A stretch of 64,000 nt of DNA from Palaemon carinicauda (GCF_036898095.1 NC_090768.1:49963115-50027114); one strand, 5' to 3'. Shown: positions 46,501-58,399, numbered from the stretch's first letter. The notes: generated by a model from the sequence alone, not told the origin. Made by a program: numbers and translations.

Positions 46501-49500
46501 ATTCGGATGGGTAACCTTAAGCATCCTCCCAGCGAAAAAACCTGCAATCCTAGAGTTCGTGAACTCCTTTTAGGACTATGCCCCCCCGGGGGAGTCTCCC
46601 GTGCCATCTGTTCCTGACAGGAGGAAACTGCAATTGGACACCTTGTCCCAGTTGTCGTAGCCGATAACTTGGGCCGACGTGGTTGAAAGAAAAGGGAGCT
46701 GGAGCCCTGCAGAGTCTGGAAGAAAGCGCCTTGGAGGAGTGAAACCGGAAGTCGATTTACTCCGCACAGCAGACGTCTAAGTCTCTGTCCTTGGGCAAAG
46801 ACAAAACTCTTCTCAAGGATGGAAGGGTGTCTGAGGTCGTTGACCTCCACAGATGAGACACCCGAATGAAGCCTTCAGTCAGCGCGTCCAGATGGTACAA
46901 CATCGAGCTTGTCCGCAAGTAGATACTTAACGACGAAAGGCCAAGGTGCCTGAGCTCGAGAGGAGGAAAGTACCCTTGATCTTCCTGTAGTTTCCTTGAA
47001 CCAAACCTCGGGCCGTAACCGAGGAGGGAAAGAACCTGGTAAGCTCCCAGAGGAAGAGGTAAGCAGTCACCCCTTGTCCGATGGAGAAATCTTCAACGGA
47101 AAGCCCCCCCGCCAAAAATCCTTCCAGGGCGGGAGAAGGAGAGAGTACTCGTGCAGGAGAGGGGACCCTCGAGACCGACCTCTTGGGAACCAACTTCGCC
47201 CTGGGGGAAGTCACCACGAAGTCCACTCCTCTCTTTCTCTTCAGCGTAGGAGAGACAGCCGCTGGTTTGTTACCCTGGCCGGTGAGTGCTGGTTTCATAA
47301 ACCTCATTAACGCCCGTGCCAGCGGATCAAACCATGTCTGCTGCTCCAAGGACACAGAGTCCGAAATCCTCGCTAAGGTGAAAGGGATCGGGCGATCCTT
47401 TGGAGAGGACACGACGGTTCCTGCCTGAAAAGAAGGTGGGAAGAATGCTGTACTGACCTGTCTTCGTCCTGCACTACCAACCTGTGCTTGGATGGAGGTG
47501 ATCCCGAGTGCCGCCTAGGAGCACGCGTCCCTGCTGCTACCACCGGCTGTGGAATTCGCCGCGAACTATGGTCGCGCGAGGGCGAACAGTCGCGCAAAGG
47601 CGAATGGTCGCGCGGGCGCACAGGCGAGTGGTAGCGCGGGCGCGCAGGCGAGCGGTCGCGAGGGCGCGCAGGCGAGCGATCGCGCGGGCGCGCAGGCGAG
47701 CGATCGCGCGGGCGCGCAGGCGAGCGATCGCGCGGGCGCGCAGGCGAGCGATCGCGCGGGCGCGCAGGCGAATGGGCGTGACGGCGAGGGATCGGGCTGC
47801 CGCGTAGGTGAAGAAGATCGCTGGCGGTAAGCGATGGCGAGCAGCATGTGTAGGTGAATGATCGCGTGAAAGGGTGCGATGGTGATCAGCATCCGCAAGA
47901 GGGCGAGCGTTCAGGGTTGTGCGATGAGGAGCAGCATGCGTAAGCGGGCAATCGTGCAGGGTTGTGCGATGGCGAGCAGCATGCGCAGGTGAATGATCGC
48001 GTGAAAGGGTGCGATGGTGATCAGCATCCGCAAGAGGGCGATCGTTTAGGGTGGTGCGATGAGGAGCAGCATGCGTAAGCGGGCAATCGTTCAGGGTTGT
48101 GCGATGGCGAGCAGCATGCGCAGGTGAATGATCGCGTGAAAGGGTGCGATGGTGATCAGCATCCGCAAGAGGGCGATCGTTCAGGGTTGTGCGATGAGGA
48201 GCAGCATGCGTAAGCGGGCAATCGTTCAGGGTTGTGCGATGGCGCGATAACGATCAGCATCCGCAGTTGAGGGTCGCGCGATGGCGATCAGCATCCGCAG
48301 TTGAGGGTCGCGCGATGGCGATCAGCATCCGCAGTTGAGGGTCGCGCGATGGCGATCATCATCTGCAGTTGAGGGTCGCGCGATGGCGATCAGCATCCGC
48401 AGTTGAGGGTCGCGCGATGGCGATCAGCATCTGCAGTTGAGGGTCGCGCGATGGCGATCAGCATCCGCAGTTGAGGGTCGCGCGATGGCGATCAGCATCC
48501 GCAGTTGAGGGTCGCGCGATGGCGATCAGCATCTGCAGTTGAGGGTCGCGCGATGGCGATCAGCATCCGCAGTTGAGCTAGTAGCTGGCGAACCATGTTC
48601 CTTCAGAAGTGTTGGAGAACGTTGGCGTGCCAGCTGTAACACACGTGGGCGATCCGGAGATCGCTGGCGAGCTGATGATCGCTGACGAGCTGACGATCGC
48701 TGGCGAGCTGATGATCGCTGACGAGCTGATGATCGCTGACGAGCTGATGATCGCTGACGAGCAGAAGGCTACGCGTGGAAGCCTGTGCAAAGAAGAAGAG
48801 TCCTTGACCCCGACCTGAACCGAAGTTCTAGATCGCGAGGGCGAACGTGGGCGCACAGGGCACGTAACAGGAACCGCAGGGAAGATCATCTTGAAAGCGC
48901 TGACGAACAGGAGAGCGCTGACGAACAGAAGGGCGCGCAGGGAAACCCTGACACGCAAGGGAAGAACCCCCGTGGGGGCAACCCTTAGCCCCGAAGGGAT
49001 CGTTGTCCGCCGGGAGACTGATGTCCGTCGGAAGACCGCTGTCCGTCGGGAAGACCGTTGTCCGTCGGGAAGACCGTTGCCCGTCGGAAGACGAGATTAG
49101 ACTGCTGTCCATCTGCACCAAGACGGAAGATCGAGAAAAAGAAGTTGTAGGCTGCAAACGGAGATTCAAAAAGGCGCCTCAAGCACCCTTATAGGGAGAT
49201 GAGAGGCCCTTACGACGAGGCGGACGGAGGGCCTTACGGCGAGGGAGGCCAACAGCAACAGCAACAGAAGAAACCTCCGAAGAGGAGTCTCTATGAGTGT
49301 ACTCTCTCGCGAACGAAAGAGAAACACTTCGTGGAAGAGACTGGTCAGCCAGTGACCTAAAAGGGGCAATCCTCCGAAGAGGAGCTCCTGCAGTTGCCCA
49401 GCCCCTTGAGCGAAACTGCAGGTGCGACCGCTCAGCACCAAGAGCATAGTCGCACGAAAAAAAGGCAAGAGAAGAACCCCCCAAAAGAGGAAAAGCTCAA

Positions 49501-49700
49501 GCCTGGACAGGAAAAAACTTCCCTCGGAAGGAAAGTTATCCGCCCAAGGAGGCAAGCCTCCTGACTGTTCTAAAATGAACTGGAGAGCTGTCCGTCGACA
49601 CGGGAGTACTACCAGTAGAAGGAGACACGCCCCTGACGACAATACAAGGGGGGAGGCAGCAACAGCCGAATCCCCAGGACTCAACCAGACAGCTCACACC
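46500..49700 (-). pseudogene. DIRS-d Gag region with five repeat modules
   Basis: The Gag core is recognisable at 47412-46927 (FDPLARALMRFMKP, Lys/Arg/Pro-rich linkers). Upstream, the coding region is invaded by tandem repeats. The module at 47575-47780 has a 24-bp unit and encodes an 8-residue Ala/Arg/Cys-rich repeat (SLACAPAR). The others (135, 34 and 18 bp, and a 19-bp GTCCGTCGGGAAGACC unit) partly break the frame. The N-terminal part at 49684-49166 is open but not recognisable beyond low complexity. Confidence 0.6.
47560..49100 (-). repeat. Tandem-repeat modules in DIRS-d gag
   Basis: 24-bp unit (GCGGGCGCGCAGGCGAGC core) at 47575-47780; ~135-bp unit, three copies, at 47850-48240; 34-bp unit (GATCAGCATCCGCAGTTGAG core), about ten copies, at 48245-48577; 18-bp unit GATCGCTGACGAGCTGAT, six copies, at 48660-48767; and an 18-19-bp unit at 49000-49095. 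The cores share GATCG/GCGATG words, suggesting derivation from one ancestral repeat. Confidence 0.88.
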
Positions 49701-50402
49701 GTTGCTATATTACAGAAACGAACTAGATCGGTAACTGTAAAAAAATAAAAACAAATAATATTAGTACACATTCATTCCCCCGGGAAGGCTCCGAAGAGGA
49801 ATCCCGAGGAAAAGGAACAAGAATTACACAACAGGCACGTGCCCTCACAACCACTTACACTCGCGGAAGGAGAGCTGTAACCAAAACAGAATTATAACAA
49901 TTATAATTATGTAACTATGTAATTATGTAATTTAAAAATGAATGAACACTAAAGAAAAAAACGAAAACCCCGAAAGGAATCGTTCTACAAGCTGAAAAAT
50001 TAACAACTACAATTAGATTCATAAACTAATTGAAACAAAATGTACGGCGTAGCAACCCCACCCACACGGGAAGGAAGCTACAAGGGCGTAGTAAAACATA
50101 GTAAAAGGGTGAACGACCTCAAGAGAGAGAGAGAGAGAAAGACCGAAGTCAAACTCGATCGCAACCCATAAAATTAGGCCGTGGTGGCCTAACTGCCGAG
50201 GCCTCCACGTAGATATCGTACACTACACACACACATCTGAAAAGGAAACTTACTTATTTCTATACTCAAATATATATACAAACATGAAAACATGTTTACA
50301 TATATATTGAGTAAAAGAAAAGTAAGCGATTAAGTAAAGACAAAACAGACAATGGCTGCCAAGCGAGGACCAAGACAGAGACGTCTGTCACAGTCCGAGC
50401 CA

Positions 50403-50566
50403 AAAGTGAAAGTGAGTATTCACCTGTGTGTGAGGGGGAGGAGGGGTAGCTAGCTACCACTCCCCTACCCCCCCGCTAACTAGCGCGGGGGTAATACACC
50501 CTCGTTAAATTCTAATGGCTCGCCATTTCAGCTACGCTAAAAGTAATAACCCTTTGTAAATAGCGT
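50403..50566. repeat. DIRS-d right ITR
   Basis: Reverse complement of 42848-43015. Landmarks are TTCACCTGTGTGTGAGGGGG, GGTAGCTAGCTACC and AATGGCTCGCCATTTCAGC. The ITR itself contains short palindromes. Confidence 0.9.
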
Positions 50567-50591
50567 GGTTTGTATTTCGGTTACGGAACAA

Positions 50592-51440
50592 TTGTAATTT
50601 TGACAACCGCGAAAAACCTTAATGTTTTTGAGAGCAAATTACATTTGTTTTGCGATGGAACATTTGATTCGGCCCCCTGGCGGTTTCCAACTTTACATGC
50701 TAAATGAATCAAGAACAGTGCCATTGGTGTTCTGTGTCACAAAGCATAAGAATGAAGCAACCTACGATGCAATTTAAACCCCGCCTCGCTGATGCTAGAC
50801 TTTGAAAAACCAGCAATGAATTCTGTCATGAATTCTGTCAAAAGCCACTTTCCACATAGTCAAATCAGTGGTTGTCTGTTCCACTTTGGGCAATGTATTT
50901 GGCAAAAAATACAAGCCCAAGGACTTGCCAATTGGTATACTGAAAGTCCCGAAAATGCAAGACTGATTAAATCGCTCCAAGCACTTGCATTTGTTCCTTT
51001 ACAAGATGTTAGCGACACGTTTGAACAATTTGTCTCATCACTGGACGAGGAAACGGACAACATCCTGGGAGACTTTCTAACCTATTTTGAGGCTTCGTGG
51101 ATTGGAAATGTGCAGCGAAGACAAAGAAGACTGCCCGTTTTTCCTTAAGAACTTTGGAATGTTCACGAAAGTCTTACAAAATTTACCTCGCACCAACAAC
51201 TCGATAGAATGCACAGAGCCTTCGACTTACAGGTGGCCATTACACAACCAACTCCGTGTTGACTTGTAAGAGCAAGCTGGCAATGAACTCATTACTGATC
51301 AAGCGAATGCTGAAATTGCTTTGCCACCGATGAAGAAAAAGTAAGAGAATATCAATCAACGACTGAAAGACTTGGTAGAAAAGTATGACATCACCCCAGT
51401 TCTTAAGTTTCTTCGTAGCATTGCTCACAAATTATAAAAA
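50592..51440 (+). pseudogene. MULE transposase catalytic part (DDE), frameshifted
   Basis: Continuation of the transposase after DIRS-d. The first catalytic block is CDGTFDSAPWRF near 50650, then, after a frameshift, QLYMLNESRTVPLVFCV. A further frame gives the second Asp in MLDFEKPAMNSV (50792 on), then GCLFHFGQCIWQKIQ and LANWYTES, the typical MULE order. The region beyond 51150 (RTNNSIECTE) is in another frame. At least three frameshifts make it inactive. Confidence 0.82.
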
Positions 51441-51875
51441 ATTTTTAATTTATCTTTTCATTTTAGACCTTTTTTTATTGGATCTGATTAAATAATTCTT
51501 ATTTATATATAATTAAAAATATTTTAGACGTGAATTTGAGAATTATTTTTGTACATGGTAATTTAAAACTCCAAATAAAGAATCTGTAAACTTGATGTCC
51601 GGTAGTCATTGTTTTTTATATATTTAATATGTTATTTTCATTAGTAAAATAAATTTTTGAATATACTTACCCGATAATCATGTAGCTGTCAACTCCGTTG
51701 CCCGACAGAATTCTACGGAAGGGATACGCCAGCGATCGCTATACAAGAGGGGGGTGTACTCACAAGCGCCACCTGTGGCCAGGTACTGCAGTACTTCTTG
51801 TTGACACCACTTCAATTTTTCCTCGGTCCACTGGTTCTATGGGGAGGAAGGGTGGGTCAATTAAATCATGATTAT

Positions 51876-51958
51876 CGGGTAAGTATATTCAAAAATTTAT
51901 TTTACTAATGAAAATAACATTTTTCAATATTAAACTTACCCGATAATCATGTAGCTGA
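51876..51958. repeat. DIRS-e ICR
   Basis: ATTCAAAAATTTATTTTACT and following is the reverse complement of the left terminus. TTTTTCAATATTAAACTTACC and following is the reverse complement of the right terminus, with one T-run difference. Confidence 0.88.
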
Positions 51959-52333
51959 TTCACACCCAGGGAGGTGGGTGAAAACCAGTGTACATGTATA
52001 TCAAGAAGCTAAGTATCCCGTATTTCATATTATCAGTTATTCAAAATAACAATGAAATTACAAGTACCTGGTAAGGAAGTCGACTTGAGCCATTACTCTG
52101 CCTTAAATAAGTTCGTCTTCCTTACTGAGCGCAGCGTTCCTCTTAGGAGGCTGAACAACTCTAAGGTGCTGAAGTATCAAGGGCTGCAACCCATACTAAA
52201 GGACCTCATCACAACCTTTAACCTCGGCGCTTCTCAAGAAAGAATTGACCACCCGCCAAATCAACAAGGATGTGGAAGGCTTCTTAGCCGACCGTACAAC
52301 CCATAAAAAGTATTCAAGAGAAAGGTTAAAAGG

Positions 52334-53480
52334 TTATGGGATTATGGGAATGTAGTGGCTGAGCCCTCGCCTACTACTGCATTCGTTGCTACGAATGGTC
52401 CCAGGGTGTAGCAGTACTCGTAAAGAGACTGGACATCTTTGAGATAGAATGATGCGAACACTGACTTGCTTCTCCAATAGGTTGCATCCATAACACTGCA
52501 GAGAATGGCTCTGTTTGAAGGCCACTGAAGTAGCCACAGCTCCCACTTCATGTGTCCTTACCTTCAGCAAAGCAAGGTCTTCTTCCTTCAGATGAGAATG
52601 TGCTTCTCTAATCAGAAGCCTGAATAGTAAGAAATTGAGTTCTTAGAACTTGGAAAAGAAGGTTTCTTGATAGCACACCATAAGGCTTCTGATTGTCCTC
52701 GTAAAGGTTAAGACCTTTTTAGATAGTACCTAAGAGCTCTAACTGGGCAAAGTACTCTCTCCAGTTCATTCCCCACCAAGTTGGACAGGCTTGGGATCTC
52801 GAACGACTTAGGCCAAGGACGTGAAGGAAGCTCGTTTAGCAAAAACCGAGCTGCAAGGAACATGTAGCCGTTTCAGATGTGAAAACAATGATCCTGCTGA
52901 AGGTGTGGATCTCACTTACTCTTTTAGCTGTTGTCAAGCACACAAGGAAAAGAGTTTTTAATGTGAGGTCCTAAAAAGAGGCTGATTGGAGAGGTTCAAA
53001 TCTTGATGACATAAGGAACCTTAGGACCACGTCTAGATTCCAGCCTGGAGTGGACAACCGACGTTCCTTTGAGGTCTCAAAAGACCTAGGGAGGTCCTGT
53101 AGATCTTTGTTGGCGGAAAGATCCAAGCCTCTGTGGCGGAAAACCGCTGCCAACATACTTCTGTAACCCTTGATCGTAGGAGCTGCAAGGGATCTTACTT
53201 TCCTTAGATATAACAGGAAGTCAGCAATCTGGGTTACAGTGGTACTGGTTGAGGAAACTGCATTGGTCTTGTACCAGCTACGGAAGACTTCCCCTTGAGA
53301 CTGATAGATTCTGAGAGTGGATGTTCTCCTTGCTTTGGCAATCGCTCTGGCTGCCTCCTTCGAAAAGCCCCTAGCTCTTGAGAGTCTTTCGAAAGTCTGA
53401 AGGCAGTCAGACGAAGAGCGTGGAGGTTTGGGTGTACCTTCTTTACGTGAGGTAGACGTAGAAGGTTCACTCCTAGAGGA
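52334..53480 (-). pseudogene. DIRS-e tyrosine recombinase, frameshifted
   Basis: N-terminal domain open at about 53400-52971 (KEAARAIAKARRTSTLRI, TIKGYRSMLAAVF). The catalytic C-terminus is at 52570-52334 in shifted frames: THEVGAVATS, where HxxR has lost its Arg, and ASFYLKDV in place of the ASHYLKRV of DIRS-c (Tyr kept). Very similar to the intact DIRS-c protein. Confidence 0.8.
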
Positions 53481-54880
53481 AGAGTCCTGGGAATGTCGAC
53501 CAGCCATTGCAGTACCTCTAAGAACCATTCTCTCGCGGGCCAGAGCGGAGCCAACCAACGTCAGCCGTGTCCCTTTGCGAGAGAAGAACTTCTGAAGTAC
53601 CCTGTTGACAATCTTGAACGGCGGGAATGCATACAGGTCGAGATGGAACCAATCCAGCAGAAAAGCATCCACGTGAACTGCTGCTGGGTCTGGAATCGGA
53701 GAACAATACAACAGGAGTCTCTAGGTTATCGAGGTAGCGAACAGATCTATGGTTGGCTGACCCCACAGGGCCCAAAGTCTGCTGCAAACATTCTTGTGAA
53801 GGGTCCACTCTGTGGGGATGACCTGACCCTTCCGGCTGAGGTGATCTGCCATGACATTCATACCGCCCTGAATGAACCTCGTTACCAGCGTGAGCTTTCG
53901 ATCTTTAGACCAGATGAGGAGGTCCCTTGCGATCTAGAACAACTTCACGAAAGAGTCCCTCCCTGCTTGAAGATGTAAGCCAGGGCTGTGGTGTTGTCAG
54001 AGTCCACCTCCACCACTATGTTAAGCTGGAGGGACTTGAAGTTTATCAAGGCCAGAAGAACCGCCAACAACTCCTTGCAATTAATGTGAAGTGTCCTTTG
54101 TTCCTGATTCCATGTTCCCGAGCATTCCTGTCCGTCCAAAGTCGCACCCCAGCCCGTGTCTGATGCGTCCGAGAGGAGAAGGCGGTCGGGTTTCTGAACA
54201 GCCAAAGGTAGACTTCCTTGAGAAGAAAGCTGTTCTTACACCACGCGAGAGAAGACCTCCTCTCTTCGGAAACAGGAACTGAGACCGTCTCTAGCGTCAT
54301 GTCCTTTATCCAGTGAGCAGCTAGATGATACTGAAGGGGGGGAGGTGGAGTCTCCCTAACACGATGAACAGGGCCAGCGATGAAAGTGTCCCTGTTAGAC
54401 TCATCCACTACCTGACTGAGCATCGGTTCCTTTTCAGCATGCTCTGGATGCATTCTAGGGCTTGGAAGATCCTTGGGGCCGACGGAAAAGCCCGAAAAGC
54501 TCGACTCTGAAGATCCATACCCAGGGAGACAATGGTCTGGGATGGGACGAGCTGAGACTCCTCAAAATTGACCAGGAGGCCCAGTTCCTTGGTCAGATCC
54601 ATAGTCCATCTGAGAATCTCCAGACAGCGAGGACTTGTGGGAGCTCTTAAAAGCCAGTCGTCTGACGGAGCCGGACACAAGATCATGGTACTGCTGCACA
54701 GTCTGTGAACTGTCAACCATGGGGAAGCGAGGAAGTACAGTGACAACCCGAAGCTGTCTAGACTGTCTGGGTCGTACAGACAACTCCTTATCGGGTTGCT
54801 GAGGTTGCCGCACTGCGTCACAACAAGTCACTTCTGCTGGTTGTTGAACGTCTTCCCAGTGACACACTGACTCCGTAAAC
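53480..54880 (-). pseudogene. DIRS-e RT C-terminal part and RNase H
   Basis: RNase H is well preserved at 54205-53945: LLLSDASDTGWGATLDG (first Asp), NCKELLAVLLAL (Glu), VEVDSDNTTALAYI (Asp). Upstream the RT palm end reads SDDWLLRAPTS, where the Tyr of YxDD is not present, then LGMDLQSRAFRAFPS. The LDLYAFPPFKIVNRVL tail follows RNase H at ~53630. The RT N-terminal half is absent. Confidence 0.82.
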
Positions 54881-56020
54881 AAAAAAATCCTCTAACAAGG
54901 ACTAAGCTTGGACTGCATGTCTTGCAACACAGCTCAAGGTCTATGGGAGCAGGTGTGGTAACAGACGGGGTTAGCGACTGAAGTGGAACCATTACCTTCC
55001 CTGGGAGCATGTTATGCTTAAATAAAAGTCCATAGGAGGCTACGCAGCTAAAGGCTCCTCTCCAAATGACAGAGTCCTCAAGGGAATATCAGAAGGAGGG
55101 AGAAAAGCACTTTCTCATCTACAGGGACCATATCCGAGAAAAGCTAAGTTCTCTCAGTGAGGGTTTCACTGGTGCAAAAGCAGCAGACTAGAAGGCAACG
55201 TTTTGAAACTGCTTGACAGTCTAGTGAGTTGGCAACAACCAAAGATGTGTGACTGAGAAGCATGCGGTAAGGTATGCAGAGCATGTTGTATGCAGAGCAT
55301 GCTGTATGCAGAGCATGCTGTATGTAGAGCATGCTGTAAGGTAAGCAGAGCGTGTTGCATGGCGTGTAACATTTCTCAGAAATTCCATGACCAGTGCTAG
55401 AGTGAGTAATATCGCATTACCGTCCATTGAAAGTGCACGTGCCGAGGGAATTGATTTAGACTGTTTTGTTGATGAATTTGATAGCCGTCATGATAATCGT
55501 AGAATTAAGCTGCACTAAATGTACTATAATCTACTTCACCTCAGGAAAGGGAAACTCGCCCTGTTGGCAACACTGCATTACTTCATGCATGCTTGCATGG
55601 GGTTTTAATATCAACATAATATTTACCTTACATTCATAACTCATGATTCATTTTTGTTTTGAAGATATTTTTGCCATATTTTGCGATTTTGTTAAAAATA
55701 TATTGCAAGGAATACATATATATTTTTATATAAGTAATACAAATAACCTCCATTATCATAATGTTTGTGTAGGCATACATGTATATGATTACAAATGCAA
55801 GTTATGAAAGTAATGAGGTGTTATTATTGTCATTTGTTATTTCCAAATTGAATGGGAAGAGGCTCAAGTTGAGGAGAAAGTGGCAGATGCATGCGTTGAG
55901 GTGGCTGACTCATAGCATGAGGTTGCTGCCTCAAGAGTTGCGCTTGCTGTAAGGGTTGCGGATGCGCAGTAGCAGGTTCCTGAGGAACGAGTTAAGGTTC
56001 CTGAGGTGTGAGCTGCGAGA
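54880..56020. other. DIRS-e interior: repeat and AT-rich insert
   Basis: 55265-55345 is a 16-bp tandem repeat (TATGCAGAGCATGCTG). 55500-55850 is AT-rich and unlike the rest of the element, so it may be a further insertion. No gene recognised. Confidence 0.5.
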
Positions 56021-56021
56021 G

Positions 56022-56938
56022 TTAAGGTAGCGGCTGCGCAGAACGCAGTTCTTGTCTCGCGAGTTGAGGTTCCTGAGGTGCTAGCCTAAGGAGTTGAGGC
56101 TCTCGCCTTGAGGAGGGTTGAGGTCGCTGCAGCGAGTGCTGAGGTGGCTGCCTCATTGATGGAAAAGGTTGTCGTACCTCAAGAGATTGTTGCCTCGCTG
56201 GTGGAACCGCAAGCGGAAGCGGAGGAAGTAAGGCATAAGATTCCTGCTCCCATTGCTGAGGTTGCCTTAAGGAAGGCGGAGGTTGCTGCACACCGCTGGT
56301 AACTGGCAACTCAGTACGCGGTAAGGTATCCTGAGGAACCTCAACATCGTACGCCTGGCAGACTGGACTGCGGTGAGGCGGAGCGATCGCAGGAGGAGGT
56401 GTAACCTTCTCAGCCTGACACTCACGCATTAAGACCGCAAGCTGTGACTGCATGGACTGCAGCAAAGTCATCTTGGGGTCGGCAGACGCTAAGGTCTGCT
56501 GAGGCAAAGCCTTAACAGAAGATGAGGTCTGTTGCGGCATCACCTTACCTCTCTTAGGAGGTGTGCAGTCACCTGATGACTGCGGAGAGTCAGAGCTAAC
56601 CCAATGACTGCATCCGGGTTGTTGAACTCTAGAGGTCTGGACTTTACGTTTAAGAGGTCTTGAGACCTGAGTCCAGCGTTATCTCCCCGAAATTTCTTCT
56701 GCAGACGAGTAAAATAAGGGCTCAATCGTCTGCGGGTGGGAGTGACGGTCTCTGTAAGACACGCCCGCAACCACCGAGGATACTTCTGTGCGCCGATCAA
56801 GGCCTGCCGAACCCTTTTGCCCTTCGACATTGCTTCTCCCCTGGGCTTGGGAGCTTGCAAGAGGTCCCGGACTGGGAGGACGACTGGCACGCAAGAAGTA
56901 CCCTCACGCACAACACTGACACACTTTGCGCTAATCAC
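56022..56938 (-). pseudogene. DIRS-e Gag, split in two frames
   Basis: The first frame (56938-56540) has a Lys/Arg-rich N-terminal part (MSKGKRVRQALIGAQKYPRW). It overlaps by 4 nt the second frame (56543-56022), a Gln/Pro/Arg-rich region with degenerate repeats of QPP/RQP type. Low-complexity Gln/Pro linkers in Gag fit this family. No zinc knuckle seen. Confidence 0.6.
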
Positions 56939-58101
56939 TTATCACTTTTGAATTTCTGTTTGCACTTATTTCACTGAACTCGAAACTTTAAGTGGTTTGT
57001 ACCTGAAACACGCAATTCTATCCTTCTTTAAAAGTTAGTAATTGCGAAAACAGAATTACAATGTAACAGAAAAATCTAATGAAAGATAAATAATTCAGTG
57101 GCTGGAAAGAGACTAAACACTAGATCAAATAAACTACGTTTAAAATCTCTCACCGCATAAAGCTTGAGAACAAGAATAAACTCTAGAAACGTTTACCTTC
57201 TTCCCCTAAAGAGACTAGGGAGAAGAGCAAAAACGATAACAACGTTACTCGCTTGAACGAAACGTTTATCCAGCTCTCTCTCCCTCCGTCTCTATCTCTC
57301 TCTCTCTCTCTCTTGACTTAGAACCTGAGAGAAGAGCCCAATCATATATACTCGTTAAAACATATTATTGTTAAAGGAAAAAAACTGAAAGATTTCCCAA
57401 ATAAAAAGTTCCTTTATTAGAATTAAAACCATTAAGCTAAGAAAGAATGAACAAAACGTTATAAACGGTTTACTCTTACTGCAACGTGACACCGTGAAAA
57501 TTCTCTCTCTATCGTAACGATAGAGCGCAAGTTGAACGTTCTGAACGTCAACAACTGCAGAGACAAAACAAAACGTTAGTTCAACTTTGAAACAGTACGA
57601 GACTATCAAAGAAATTCTTTCAAAAACATTAAAATAGCATAATATGTTAACAGGTAAAACCGAAATGACGGGCTCAATGTTAATTAACTTCGGTACAAGA
57701 AAAGACCGCCTACTATTAGGAAAGGTCGAATATAAACAAATATAAAAATTAATTTTAATAATTTTATAAAAAAGGAAGTTAATCGAAGAGGCCTATAAAA
57801 GGCGGAGAGATATAAAATAAATCTATAACTTTTGTTAAGCAAAATTAAGAAAGAGAGTCTATACTCTCTTAGACACCAACACTTCCGTCTAAGGGAAGGG
57901 TCGGCCATTTAAAGGTGAAAGAGAGTTCATACTCTCTTCGTCACCATAATTAATCAAATTAATTCCAAAAGCTAGCTAAGCTAATAATAAAACTTCCTGA
58001 ATAGCGAAAGCTGAAATCTTAGAGCAATACTTCACCAAAAACCGTGAACAAGACTCCAAAATTATAAGCGTATCCATGAACGTCTTGCCGGAAGCACGAC
58101 A

Positions 58102-58262
58102 GAGGAAAAATTGAAGTGGTGTCAACAAGAAGTACTGCAGTACCTGGCCACAGGTGGCGCTTGTGAGTACACCCCCCTCTTGTATAGCGATCGCTGGCGT
58201 ATCCCTTCCGTAGAATTCTGTCGGGCAACGGAGTTGACAGCTACATGATTATCGGGTAAGTT
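58102..58262. repeat. DIRS-e right ITR
   Basis: Reverse complement of 51655-51825, almost without mismatch (TACTGCAGTACCTGGCCACA, GGTGGCGCTTGTGAGTACAC, AGAATTCTGTCGGGCAACGG). Confidence 0.92.
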
Positions 58263-58319
58263 TAATATTGAAAATGTAAACTTCATATAAAGAAACTTTG
58301 GGCAAACTGTCCGGCCACG

Positions 58320-58327
58320 ATCCTATC
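58320..58327. repeat. MULE target site duplication, right
   Basis: ATCCTATC, partner of 41823-41830; the interrupted host repeat continues with ACCCAGAGCTTTC. Confidence 0.8.
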
Positions 58328-58399
58328 ACCCAGAGCTTTCTTCACTCAGACTGTAATATCTCCCTTTATGTCAATACATCTTTTTAAAACAGTAAATGC

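Larger units (their letters stand above)
42804..50591 (-). mobile_element. DIRS-d: full-length DIRS-like element inside the MULE (7.8 kb)
   Basis: Left terminus AAATGACAAATTCG, right terminus GGTTACGGAACAA. ITRs 42848-43015 and 50403-50566; ICR 43058-43165 joins the reverse complements of both termini (GAATTTGTCATTTGTTCCG). Order on the minus strand: AT-rich leader (49.7-50.4 kb), gag with long repeat modules, RT/RNase H, YR. All genes are heavily frameshifted. MULE transposase homology resumes immediately to the right, and no target duplication is seen. Confidence 0.9.
51630..58276 (-). mobile_element. DIRS-e: DIRS-like element inside the MULE terminal repeat
   Basis: Left terminus TGTTATTTTCATTAG, right terminus AATATTGAAAATGT. 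ITRs 51655-51825 and 58102-58262; ICR 51876-51958. The minus-strand order gag, RT/RNase H, YR is kept, but the RT N-terminal region is missing. It lies immediately next to GTAAACTTCATATAAAG of the MULE right repeat, so it inserted into that repeat. Confidence 0.88.
41831..58319 (+). mobile_element. MULE DNA transposon, split by two DIRS insertions
   Basis: Terminal inverted repeat: GGACAGTTTGCC, three variable bases, then AGTTTCTTTATATGAAG, at 41869-41900, and its reverse complement at 58279-58312. Flanked by the 8-bp duplication ATCCTATC. After removal of DIRS-d and DIRS-e about 2 kb remain, coding for a FLYWCH-MULE transposase on the plus strand. The extra ~38 bp outside the left repeat have no clear counterpart at the right end. 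Confidence 0.82.
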
